A stretch of 64,000 bases of DNA. It comes from Lasiodiplodia sp. COLG20. Taxonomy: Eukaryota; Ascomycota; Dothideomycetes; Botryosphaeriales; Botryosphaeriaceae. The stretch is taken from assembly GCA_009801085.1 (NCBI GenBank), contig VNWV01000001.1, positions 2,542,001 to 2,606,000 on the forward strand, written 5' to 3'. The position numbers were made by a program, and so were the translations under genes. This document shows, in pieces, positions 1 through 10,748 of this stretch; positions within the stretch are counted from its first letter, which is position 1, and every line of letters starts with the position of its first letter. The notes beneath the pieces were generated by a model that was not told where the DNA came from, ran no database searches, and saw nothing but the letters and a program-made list of their open reading frames with translations.

Positions 1-939
1 GGCGGAGGCGGCGGTAAGGGAGTTGCTCGGGTATTTGGGCGAGTATTTGCCGAGGCGGTTTCCGGGGGTGTGGGTGAGGGAGGGAGGTAGGTGGTTGAGG
101 AGCTGGGTGACGGGGGAGAGGTTTGAGTTGGTGGAGCCGTGGGGTGGGCTGCACCCGTTGGAAGTGGTGGCGAGGGTGACGGAGGAGGATTTGGCGGTTT
201 TGGTGCCGGGGAAGGGCGGAGATGGGGAAGAGGAGGAGGAGGAGGAGGAGGAGGAGGAGGAGGAGGAGGAGTATGTGCTCAAGGCGGCGGTGAGCGCGTT
301 TCCGGCGGGGTTTGATATACAAGAGAAGATGGATCAGCCGCTCACGGCGATCCACGAGCCGGTTCCGACGTATAAGGAGAAATTGAAAAGGGCGATGAAT
401 AAGTAGATACCCGTTGGACTGACGCTTCTTTCAAGAGACGGAGCGGATTTGAAGAACTTTTTTTTAGCTGACTATTCACAGGTTCTTCAAGAATGTGACT
501 GCTGATCGGCTCTTGATGCGTGTCAATTGGGGTATCAATGACCGGGAAGAACTCTTTTTTCTTGATGGCACGCATCTTTACGAGGGCGACGAGGCGACAG
601 TAGATGAAAAGATCGATATAAACCAAGTCCAACTGCGTATCGAGCGGCAGGTGGTGCGCCGCTTGCCTGGATCTGGGGCTATATGCATGTTGACTAAGAC
701 GTATGATACGACTTACGGAGGAAAAATTGTACGAAGCTGACACTGCAGGCAGTTACCTCTACCGCTTGGTCGAAATCGCTGAAGAGCCTGGTTTTGCAGC
801 AAGGCTGGGCGGCATGTTGCATAAGCTGCCCGAGAAGCTCGCATTCTACAAGCGCAAGCCTGTATGGGGTAAAGCTGTGTTGGCGTATTTGGATGAAATG
901 GCGGCAAAGCATCCCGCATTACCTGCCGATGATGAATAG
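1..939 (+). CDS. DUF3445 heme-dependent oxidative N-demethylase-like protein (5' partial)
   Basis: The C-terminal 268 residues of a DUF3445 (HDOD, PF11927) protein; the start lies left of the window. Exons: 1..402 (codons begin at base 2), 482..700, 753..939. Both introns have GT...AG ends and restore one frame. After splicing, the segment with LRIERQ, RRLPGSGAI and KTYLYRLVEI matches the family pattern of an arginine-rich RxERQxxxRLP core followed by a T-Y-L strand. Family members bind heme and are related to bacterial dimethylamine/N-methyl oxygenases; the substrate of fungal members is unknown. An acidic run of 15 glutamates from GAG repeats (about 227..270) sits in a loop before the conserved SAFPAGFD segment and is probably a species-specific expansion. 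Family call is strong, function is inference. Confidence 0.82.
227..272 (+). repeat. GAG/GGA trinucleotide repeat encoding poly-Glu
   Basis: A nearly pure GAG triplet run inside the DUF3445 exon gives about 15 consecutive glutamates. It is a coding microsatellite and likely length-polymorphic between strains (inference). Confidence 0.9.
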
Positions 940-1385
940 ATGACACGGCACCCGGTACAATTCTTTTTAGCTAGTAGAGTTAAAGTTCTTCTGCAAAGTA
1001 AGTACCTTCCACAAATGACCGGCAGATAAAAGGATGCATTTAAGTTGATAAATGAAACGCATACGCGAGCTTCAGAATCAATACATGATACAATGAGCTC
1101 GAAAGTCTTAACAGGCCTGGAGTATTGAGGGTTGTAAAACGGTGTGGCGTGAAACAGTTTATCCGCGCCTGTTGTGGCTTAGTTGGCACTCTATTCGCTG
1201 CAATTGATCTGCCGCAGGAACGGCGGGCCGTCGGGCTGGCCACGGACTCCAGTGCTCCACACTTTAACAAAATGACAGCGAGCGCTTAAGATATAAGGCT
1301 TGCAAAGGTCAAGCAAAGGTTAAGCTTTCCTCCTAGTTAGCTCTTTGAACTTCTTTGTGCATACTTTTTTCGATCACTGTTTACC
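940..1385. other. Intergenic region upstream of the CBM1 gene
   Basis: About 450 bp between the DUF3445 stop and the CBM1 start. I see no coding signal. It should hold the DUF3445 3' UTR and the promoter of the secreted gene; a pyrimidine-rich stretch (about 1322-1384) precedes the start codon. Confidence 0.6.
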
Positions 1386-2444
1386 ATGCACTCTTTCAAC
1401 GTTGCAGCGGCCGCTGTTGGCCTCCTTGCCAGTCCAGCGCTCAGTCAGGCAAGCGCGTGGGGACAATGCACGTAACTCTGCTTGTGGAACCTGCATGCAT
1501 AATTAGCTGACATTTACCAGGTGGCGGTAGCGGATATTCTGGCAGCACCTCTTGCGTCTCTGGTCGGTTTTCTGAACGACACTTGATCACTTTCAGCTTA
1601 CCTAACAATGTCTAGGATACGCTTGCGTGAAATTAAGGTATTTCTATGACTCTTGATGAGACAGCCTCATAAACACAGAAAGCTAATGCTCCCAGTGACT
1701 GTACGGCAAGACCCTCCAACGCATCTATCGAAACAGTGATCTAAAACTCCTTCTCTCAGCCTACTCGCAGTGCCAACCCGGAACCGCCTCCACCACCCTA
1801 GCAACCGCCACGTCCGGCGGCGCCACACCTAGCGCCACCACCGCCCCAACCAACGGCAGCACCGTCGCCGGCCCGGGCACGACGCTGCAGGACGGCTACC
1901 TCTGGATCCGGGCGGTCGAGGAGCCCAACTTCCACAAGTACCTGCAGTCGGCGCCGCTGTACTCGGCCGGCACCGCGACCATCGACCTCTACACGCAGGC
2001 GGGCCAGTTCACCATCGACGCCGACGGCCAGCTGGCGCAGCTGGTCTCGGCGCCCGGCGAGGCCGAGGTCAAGCTGCTGTACGCGCACGTCGCCGGCGCC
2101 GCCACCCGCGACGGCAGGACGCTGGCTGTTACTTTCGCCGAGACGAAGGGGACGTACGGCGCCTTCGCGTGGCAGGGCGACGCGCTGACGTGGTCGGCCG
2201 CCAACGTGACGAGGCCGAATTTGAGCGCTTGGTACGTGTGCGAGGACCAGGCGCTGTTTGTGAACCTTGGGAATTATCTGTACGAGACGCCTGATGGTTG
2301 TGCGGATGAGACGGTGAGTTGAATTCCCTTATTTTTCTTCTCGTACATTTTGACGGCTGCTACTTGTAAAGGTGGGGATGGGAATAAGAAGCGTTGACTG
2401 GTTTGCAGATTCACTACTACAACGACAAGACCGCGAATGATTGA
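1386..2444 (+). CDS. Secreted CBM1 (cellulose-binding) protein with uncharacterised C-terminal domain
   Basis: Best model: exons 1386..1467, 1521..1562, 1616..1637, 1737..2313, 2409..2444, giving 252 aa. A signal peptide (about residues 1-20, ending ALSQA) leads straight into a fungal cellulose-binding module: WGQCGGSGYSG, TSCVSGYAC, YSQCQ, with the four expected cysteines. A Ser/Thr/Ala linker follows, then a domain of about 160 aa starting LQDGYLWIRAVEEPNFHKYL that I recognise only as occurring in secreted fungal proteins of unknown function. The canonical CBM1 core needs intron 1 to use a GC donor (T|GCACGT). A GT donor at 1472 would stop the frame or lose conserved residues. The exon-4 acceptor at 1736 keeps frame but inserts about 8 residues before YSQC; the better-looking CAG at 1759 is out of frame. 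The N-terminal structure is therefore provisional; exons 4-5 are firm. Confidence 0.72.
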
Positions 2445-3009
2445 AAGATTCCCGGACGCTTGGAGGATGTGCCGCCGTCTGCTGGAGAAGAAATGTCGAT
2501 TGATAGGTACTTTTTCAAGTAAATATAAATGGATCAACTCAGTTGCCCGTTTTCTTGTGACTTGGTAACTTCTTGTGAAAAGCCTTCAAAGCTAGCATTC
2601 GTTCTAATCTTTGATCTAAGCTATTCTCTTGTGCTGAGGCTTTTGCATAATAACGTGATTGGGATGCAAAAGAAAAATTTCCAGTTTAAATCCAGACTTC
2701 TTCAGTGCCAGAGCGATGTAATACCTTATGAATACCTTGTCTCACAAGAGCGTCAAAAATTCCTCCACTGGAATGTACTTTCTTAGCTGAGCACGTAGTC
2801 GTATTCTTGGACGCGAATAATGCATGGTCTCATGTAGTGCGAACGACACAGGATAGCAACGAAAAAGATCTTCTGATGACGCGGGTGTATCACATTGTGG
2901 TTTCACGGTTTAGAAAGCTGTCGAGCACCTGCAAATACGTATCACTGCTGAGCTTCTCTCAAATTGAAAATTGCATTTTATTTTCTTCTTTTCACATGCT
3001 ACGGTTTGT
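2445..3009. other. Convergent intergenic region
   Basis: AT-rich sequence between two genes that converge here; it should hold both 3' UTRs. Small ORFs of 68-87 codons show no recognisable content. Confidence 0.6.
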
Positions 3010-4834
3010 CTAAGTCGACGAAATGGGCTTCTTCTGCATGGTCTGCTTGAAGACCTGGAGGGCGAGCTCGGGCTCTGCGGGCAGCGACGTCAGTTCATGT
3101 TGCACCCTTATCTACTGCGGATATATTTAGGAAACTTACGGTAGTACGGAACCTCGTGACCAGCCTCATAGACGCGCAGGAACGAGAAGTTGTCGACGGT
3201 CTTGAAGGTGCCACCCTCGACGCCGTTGACTTTGTAAGGCTCAAGCGAGGCGGCGCGGAACTCGGTCTGACCGTCAAACTCAACAGCCTGCGCGGCGTCG
3301 TAGTTACCCATCCACTGTATTGTTTGGGAAATGTCAAAAATGAATCTATTTCATGGGTAGACAGGATCAAAAGCTTACGTTGCAAATCCAATCAGCATCG
3401 CCAGCCCAGACGAGGGTGGTCAAGCCCGATTGGACGACGGAGTTGAGCTCGGGCAGGAAGGAGCGCGGGTCTGGGGTGGTCAGTAGATTTTCATACAGGC
3501 ATCAGGGGAGAAAACATACTGTCACCAGTGGACGAGAACTTGTTGTACGGGGTATCCGCGCACTCAGAGTAGGTGGAGCGCGCACCGATCGCCTTCTTCA
3601 CGTCATCACGGGCGAGATAGTCGGCGTAGGTCTCGGGAGGGTCCGTCACGCTGGCTCCAATGCGGACATCATAAACGTTGAAGTCAGCCTCTTCACTCAA
3701 AGGGCCCTCAATGCTGTTGTAGCACTTGTTGTCCGCGTTGACGCAGGCCGAGACAGTACCGGTGCTCTCGCAGCTCTGGATGGCGGGCAGGCAAGTCTTT
3801 GTGTAGGCGTTGTAGTAAGACGTAGCCTCGCTCTGGCTGATAATCTTCTTGTAGGTGTTGTTGAGACTGTAGTCGATGTAGGCCTTCTCTTGCAGCTCGG
3901 CATCAATCCAGCCGTTGTTGACGCCAAGTGCAATCAGATTGATGTTTTGGCCGTCAACACTGCCACTGGCAATGCCCTTGTTCTGGTCCTGGATGTAGTG
4001 GGCAAACTCAGGACCGTAGTGACCGCCGTACTGGAGAGCCATTAGCCGTCGGACAAGCGCTACGTGTGTTGGGAAAGAACTTACAGATTCGGTGAAAATG
4101 CCGAAATCCCTGCTTTCGTACTGGGGAAAAGCGTCATAGAAGGCCTGGATAAGCTTCCACACGTAAGGAGCGGCAGTCTCGGTGGAATCCACAACTTCAT
4201 CATCGCCGTAGCTGAAGCCAACGCCAATTGGCTGATCAATGTAGATCACTGTGATAATGTCAATAAATGCCAAAAAGTGTCACATGAGGATTTGCGTACT
4301 GTTGGCGTACGAGTTCCAGCTGTACTCGTTCAGGCTGGGCTCGGTGGAACCGTCGACGAAGTGGCAGGGACCGTTCTCCTGGAAGAGGCCGATCATGCTG
4401 GAGCATCCAGGACCACCGTTGAACCTGTTTCATCAGTCAATCCTTCGTTTCAAAACAGGGAGGGCTCGGAAAGTACCATGCGGCAAGCGGCGCAGTCGTA
4501 GGGTTTTCCCTCGCCTCAAACAGCCAGAACCTGCGTGTTTCGTCAATGTTTCGAAATCTTCACAAACCGGGGTTGCTGTTACGTACCACATGTTCATGTT
4601 GGTGCCGACCGAAAGGTAACCCGAGTACTGATTGACACCGGGAGTCGTCTCACAGATTCCGCTGTTGTTGACAAACTCCAGCTTCGCGCCCGTGGCAGCG
4701 TGCTCGAAGACGTTGTAGCGTACTCCATCCTTCTCGACGGTCGAACGCTTGTCGACCTTCCCGGAGAAGGGAGCAGCCAGGGCCAGGTTGGCCACGGAGA
4801 GGGCAGAAGCCAAAAAGGCGAGCGAGGACCGCAT
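3010..4834 (-). CDS. Serine carboxypeptidase, peptidase family S10 (secreted)
   Basis: Eight exons on the minus strand: 4834..4587, 4530..4477, 4424..4300, 4248..4085, 4030..3520, 3470..3379, 3314..3140, 3074..3010; 477 aa, normal for the family. All seven introns are GT-AG. A signal peptide ([20 protein letters not shown]) is followed by a short propeptide with KR. S10 hallmarks in order: [10 protein letters not shown] (oxyanion hole), [25 protein letters not shown] with the nucleophilic Ser, [10 protein letters not shown] with the catalytic Asp, and [10 protein letters not shown] with the catalytic His. The residue before ES is Thr where most members have Gly. The expected role is removal of C-terminal residues from extracellular or vacuolar peptides at acidic pH. 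A TATA-like ATAAATA lies about 70 bp upstream of the start. Confidence 0.95.
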
Positions 4835-7800
4835 CTTGTCGAGGGAAAAACGAGGACGAGCTAGTGCGCTGGAGCTCGAAAAATGGGGAGGGCATGGCGG
4901 TATTTATGGCGGGACTCTGGCCGGCGGCTAAGTAGGAAACGAGGCATGATCTGCTGTATAGTGTCCTAGACCTGACCAAGCAGGTGTTTGGGTCCCTACA
5001 GGGAAACAGCTTCTAGAAGACATTCAAGCTCGTGATTGTAGCAAATACGGCGGGTGTTTACATTGAGGCGTCGGCCAAGGAGCGAATGGGAGGCTTCGCT
5101 GTGTCAAGCATTGCTGGGTGCATAGGCGCCGAGACGGACGTGTTGCCCGAGAGCACCAATGGCCATCCGGCACCGACACGAGCTTGTTGGCGTCATGCGG
5201 CGGCATGGCCGAGTTGAACGATGGCACAGACGTTTCAGGAGAACCAAGGCTCTTGGTGGATGGCGATAAGCAATGCCACTAGCGCCCGCACCTTCCCATC
5301 GGGGCATAGCGTGACTGCTGTCGGGTCTGCACCTGATCCGCGCTCGTCTTCCCCCTCCACAGACCCTCTCTTTCTCTCTCCACCACCAACCTTCTTCACT
5401 TGATACCTGCCCTTTGCGGGGTACGCGCCTCAACTCGCTTGCGCCCATGGCTGTTTGCCGGTCACCTCCGCGTTGCATCCGAGTCAAGCTTGCGTTTAAT
5501 CTCCGTCATACCGACAGAAGTAACGACCTTTCCAAATTCCTCTTCGAATCTCCATTCAGCATTTTCTCGAAGCTCAACTTGGCATCGATCGATTCCCGCT
5601 GCCGGGAGACAAATATGTCAGCAACGTCTCTAAATGAAGCTAAAATTAGTTACAATCAAATGGCTACACGGGAAGTATCACCACTGGTTGTGCGAATTCG
5701 GGTATCGGTAGGCCCGTGTTCCGTAACGTTATGTCATTCATCTTTCCACGAGACCAACTCACAAAGCGAAGCGCGAGGTGAATCGACGATCTTCAAATTT
5801 CGAAATAACCGTGCCGTTCATCACACATCCACATGAGGAGCTGTACCTCAGCCTTCTACGAACAACTGCGTGATGAGACGCGTTGGCCTTCCATCATACG
5901 TACTGCACGATTGTGGTTCTCGCCTCAAGAGCGATGGCTGCCATAGAGATTGCACCGCACCAGCAGACGCAGACTGTCTCCGACACATTCCGGCGCGGAG
6001 CCAGTTGCAGTAAAACTTGACGAGCTGCATGAAAGCGTCTCAGACGGCACGATAATCTGACTGGAGTCGTGCTCTCGCTCCCGTCCACAGCTTGGAGCGG
6101 TGGTAGAACCAATAGGCATACACAAGTTTAACCTGCATCAAGTGCTCATACTGACAGGCTTTCCATGGAATTCCCTAGCAAAAGAGTATATCATCTCAAT
6201 AGCGGCGGGACTTGGGCTCTCAGAACATCTGCAGGGAATCACAAACGTCTTCAATCACCAACCGAGCTACATCGATTACCGGAAGATGCCGGAAAGAATC
6301 ACAAGATCAAATATTCTAGAGCGAGCTTCAGCCATTTGCTGGACGTTTAGACTCTATTGAACCCGACGTCAGCGTCCCTGAGAACCAGCGACAGAAGTGG
6401 ACATAAGCGCGAGCACGATGAGGGGGTCGGCATTTTCGGCTCGACGCTCCTTGTGAATTTTCTCTGCGCCAAAGATCACATATGATTTGAGATCTTCCAT
6501 GGTCTTGTCTCTCGTCATCGCTAAAAGCAGCAGCAGAGGAGCCATACGCCTTTCTCCAGGTGTTTTTATGCCTGATCCGCGGTTCCGTACCGGTTCCTGA
6601 ATTCAACTGCCGACCTTCTCCTGTGGCTTTGTGGCTGGTTGACCCGAGCGGAAGGAGCCGGTGTCTTAGCCTCTGCTCAGCGATCAGTCCACAAAAAAAG
6701 ATGGTCGCTTTCTCTACTGCTTGACTTCGCAACAGCTCGATGCTCACTCATAGGAGACCCGAGCATAGCTGCGCTTTCTCCTCGAGAAGGACACACGGCA
6801 TGCTTCGCCTCATTAACCGTATGAGGATGGGCCCACTCTTCTATTCTTATTCGGATTCCCATGGCTACGCCTTCTAGGTCGGAAGTTCGGAGGCATTTTC
6901 GCTTGGCATAAGCATGTGGCGCATGTCTCTTTGACACGGCGTTCCTGCTTGGCCCAACAAAAACTCTGTCAGCGACCTGTCAACTGTCCAGGGGAGAGCC
7001 AAGCGTCAGCACTGCGGCCTAGATTCGGTAGGCCCGTGTCTGTCTCATGTCGGCCATCTGACAGGCTGCATTTGAGCAGGAAGCATGGCGACGACAACAC
7101 ATTACTGAACGGGTAAATCCAGCCGTGTATAGACTATCGGGTAAGAGCGCATTCAACCGGACTAGTTCGCATTCGCATTTCCACGGAATCATGAGGATCT
7201 GATTCGGCACGTTCACTTCGCTACCTACTTGCGGAGATTTTCCCGTCGGACCGCAGCGCTCAGGCTATGGGTCGGCATGCCGAACTGGCACGCTACCGAT
7301 GCGACTGTTGTACATGGAAAATAACCTCGCTGTCGCTAGGTGACTCGCATCGTTTCGAGTGCTACACGAGTTTAAGCATGTCGTATGAAGTGCTTACTGC
7401 CGTACTACAGAATTACTGCTTTTGGTTACCCTTAGCGACGAGCGCACGTAATCACTATTGCATTGTCTGCCACGCGCTGTCCCTTGATCCGTTCGCATGC
7501 AAACTCGGACAACAAACCTGGTATCCGGTGTTACATGGACGCAGAGTCAGTGTCGTCACCGTCTAATCAGAACAGCCGTGCAGGGATGGCCCGAAATAGA
7601 ACTGACTTCCAAGTGGAGCACTCGGGAATCCCGTCGACGGCCGGGACGGCACAGGCTGTGCTCTGACAGCAGCATAGGTGGAGTGATCATAGGCTCTGCA
7701 AAATCAGCCCCAAGTCGAAGAGATCGTCTCTGCAGCTAGATCCTTCGGGGCAATGCCGCTCAGCGACAGGCAGCACTCGGCAATCCCAGTAGCATCGGGA

Positions 7801-8858
7801 ATCCGGTCCATCGGCTCCTCCTCTCAGGCCGACAGTCAAGAGATCTGACGCCGTCTTGGCTCGGCCGAGGTGGTACGTAGCTGTTTCTTGTCAGCGAATA
7901 GCCGAATCTGGCGATGCTGCCGACTACGGCGCCGCTCACTCAGCTTTCCCCGCGCAGCTTGCCGTTTCGCGTGCGCCCACGCGAGCTGGCGGGCAACCAC
8001 TGCCGCTATCACTGGCTAGCCTTACCGGCACTTGCAGGCCCATTTTGCAAAAAAGATCGCCACGCCGCCTGACGAAAGTGGATTGCCCAGCTCCTCCGGA
8101 GAATTCAAGAGGGGCGCCGCGCACTCTTCTCCTTGCGCCAATCTGCCTTGTCTTCTCCACGCTCTTGGTGGTCGACTGATGCTGTCAATGTGGCTGCTGT
8201 GTAATCTTGACTGCCTATCGACGACAGCCCTGCGCTCCGCGAGCTGCCGTCTGCGCCTCGCGTGTTCCCCGGAGCAGCTGTCACACGCCGTCTGGCCTTG
8301 CAGATCCCAGCTGCCCTATGCACGATATGCAGGCCAAGACAGCCACACCTGCGTCGACAAGGGTGCTGCCCACCGACTATGACAGCGTCTTCAGGGCTTT
8401 GCCAACAGCTTGGCCACTCGTATTCCACGGTGAGCCCTCCAAGTATCTTTGTACTATCCTCATTCCGTGAGGCTATGGACGTGACCGACAACGAGGCGTT
8501 GTCGCACTGTGCGGAGCCGAATGCTGTATCGCCGACTCGCCGACTGTCGAGCCCTTCGAGCTCGATGATGGTGTTGGATATAAAAGTTAGGGGAATCTTG
8601 TCTGTGGTTGACTTTACCCCACCCAGGCCAGCAAGCATCTCGCTGCTTTTACCTTCTTTTACACTTTTCAGGTTCTAGGATTGCCTCTGGGCAGCCTATG
8701 TGCGAAGTGTGCTCATTCATCTCAACGATCTCAGGACGAGTTCGCTTTGATACACCTCCAGACGCTATATCTTAACAGCGTCTCTCATCTTCTTGTTGCA
8801 TTATCCTGCCTCCCTTAAGTCTAATTCCAGCCTCTATTTTCTAATACCACAAGGCGTC
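4835..8858. other. 4-kb gene-poor region
   Basis: Between the divergent carboxypeptidase and tyrosinase starts. No ORF shows a recognisable domain, a signal peptide or a convincing intron-linked frame; the longest (8105..8638, minus, 177 codons) looks random. Composition is near 50% GC, so it is not an AT-rich repeat-mutated block. A 15-bp string (TCGGTAGGCCCGTGT) occurs at 5705 and 7025, and imperfect copies of ACTCGGGAATCCC lie near 7620 and 7772. The rightmost kilobase should contain the tyrosinase promoter. It may be a long regulatory region, a decayed gene or transposon, or an unrecognised lncRNA locus. Confidence 0.5.
4901..4908 (-). promoter_or_regulatory. TATA-like element of the S10 carboxypeptidase
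   Basis: ATAAATA reading on the minus strand, about 70 bp upstream of the carboxypeptidase ATG. Position is plausible for a fungal TATA box with a short leader; no experimental support. Confidence 0.4.
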
Positions 8859-10431
8859 ATGCGTCTGACTCAATTATTCCCGACATTTGGGTTGCTGGCT
8901 GTCGCCGCCAACGCGGCTCCCACCGGCCCGGACTCCCAGGGCTTTCCGAGGAACTTCGACGGTTTTACCGCCGGACTTGAAGGGTGGGCTCAGAATGCCT
9001 TCGACGTCACTAAAGGGGGCCTCTCGAACGATGGCTCTTGTACTCCAGACAAGTTGGTCGTTCGTAAAGAATGGTGAGCAATCTCGCAGCCTATGCTTTC
9101 ACTCATTTCAACCTTGTCACATTATTGTTGCAAGCTCCTAATCTTCGTTATGAATATTTCCTTTCCGAGCAATTTTATCTTTAGTGATTCCGTATTCTCG
9201 TTTGGAACGCACAAACCTTCTTAAGCCTTATACATAGCATCCATCTCAGCTTTGCGGAAACTTTAGCTAACGCACACTGCAGGGGTGCCCTCAGCGCCGA
9301 AGAGCGCATCTCCTATACCGACGCTGTTCAATGCCTGCAAAGCAAGCCAGCTCGCACGCCATCGAGTCTGGCGCCCGGTGCCAAGTCGCATTTCGATGAC
9401 TGGATTGTAGCACACATCAACCAAACCTTCATCCAGCACTACACTGTGAGCCTCCTTCTTCCAGTTTCTCCTGCGTTTCCCATTTCTCTCTCACCCGTTC
9501 GCTAACAACGCACCCGCAGGCTACCTTCCTCAGCTGGCACCGCTGGTACATCTGGGAGTACGAGCAAGCGCTCCGCACTCAATGCGGCTACATCGGCGCC
9601 CAGCCTTACTGGGACTGGGCCAAGACAGCCGAGACGGGGCTGGAAAACTCACCCATCTTCGACGGCTCGCCGACGTCCATGGGCGGCAACGGCGAGTACG
9701 TGCACCAGACGGGCGACGTCGTCATCGGCACCGACAACCCGGTGCTGCTCGCGCCGGGCTCGGGCGGCGGCTGCGTCAAGAGCGGGCCCTTCTCCAACTA
9801 CACGGTCAACCTGGGCCCGCTCAGCCTGTCGCTGGTCAACGGGTCCGCCGTCGGCAGCTCGCTGACCGAGGACAAGAGCGACGACTTCTCGTGGAACCCG
9901 CGCTGCCTCAAGCGCGACCTGAGCGACGCCGTCAACAAGCGCCACGCCAACGCGACGGGCGTGCTGAATACGCTGCGCAACTCGACCGACGTGTACGAGT
10001 TCCAGATGAACATGCAGTCGTACCCCGGCACGGGCGAGCTCGGTGTCCACGGCGGTGGGCATTACAGCATCGGTGGTGATCCGGGCAGAGACTTCTACGT
10101 CTCTCCTGGCGAGCCTGTGTAAGTTTTTTTTTTTCTCTCTTGATCCGGATTGAAAAAAAAGGGTGATTGCTGACGATGAGTTTCAAACAGGTTCTACTTG
10201 CACCACACCCAGGTCGACCGCACCTGGTGGCTGTGGCAGATGCAGAACCCGGAAGAGCGCACGCAGGGCCCCAAGGCTCTGATGGGCACGGGTACCTTCC
10301 TGAACAGCCCACCCAGCCCGGACGTCACCTACGACGACTGGATGGATCTGGGCTTCGTGACCGACAAGAAGCTCCAGGTGAAGGAACTGATGAAGACGAC
10401 CGGCGGGCCTTTCTGTTATGTGTACGAGTAA
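8859..10431 (+). CDS. Secreted short tyrosinase / catechol oxidase
   Basis: Exons 8859..9073, 9283..9445, 9520..10118, 10191..10431; 405 aa. The start at 8859 is chosen because it begins a signal peptide (MRLTQLFPTFGLLAVAANAA); an upstream in-frame ATG at 8793 would bury it. The protein has the type-3 dicopper layout: CuA with VAHINQTFIQHY and FLSWHRWYIWEYEQAL; CuB with VHGGGHYSIGG and FYLHHTQVDRTWW. All six histidine positions appear filled. The C-terminal shielding domain of classical intracellular fungal tyrosinases is absent, which with secretion resembles the ascomycete short tyrosinases and catechol oxidases (for example the Aspergillus oryzae AoCO4 type). Likely oxidises plant phenols outside the cell. 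Several N-glycosylation sequons are present. Confidence 0.93.
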
Positions 10432-10748
10432 AGCCTGACTGGGCACAATCCCTTGCCCTTTCTTTTGTTTCCATATTGGGATTTGGTCTCTTCTACACTT
10501 CATCGTTCGTTCGTCTTTTTCTGCATGACCGTAATGACACCAGGGACGAGATAACGCATTGGAAATTGCATGGCGCCATACCACCAGAATGGGCTGTAAC
10601 GGAATAGATGGCGAAAGGGGGGTAGCATCATTCGCTCATACATACTCACTGGATTAATATCAATACAAGACATGGCTGACCACGGCCTTGACTTATATCT
10701 GAATGCTTCCGACGCACAAGCAAACGCTTTTGTGATTCACCCTACACA
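10432..10748. other. Convergent 3' region
   Basis: 317 bp between the tyrosinase and GPI12 stop codons; both 3' UTRs, no coding signal. Confidence 0.7.

Noticed and set aside
3353..4045. 230-codon plus-strand frame over the carboxypeptidase
   Set aside because: Antisense of a well-defined eight-exon S10 gene.
8105..8638. 177-codon minus-strand frame in the 4-kb gap
   Set aside because: No signal peptide, domain or neighbouring exon; amino-acid composition looks random.
9582..10079. Long alternate-frame and antisense ORFs over the tyrosinase, GPI12 (10839-11513) and DUF7719-like (12337-13086) exons
   Set aside because: Arg-rich shadow translations of GC-biased exons; true frames have motifs and splice correctly.
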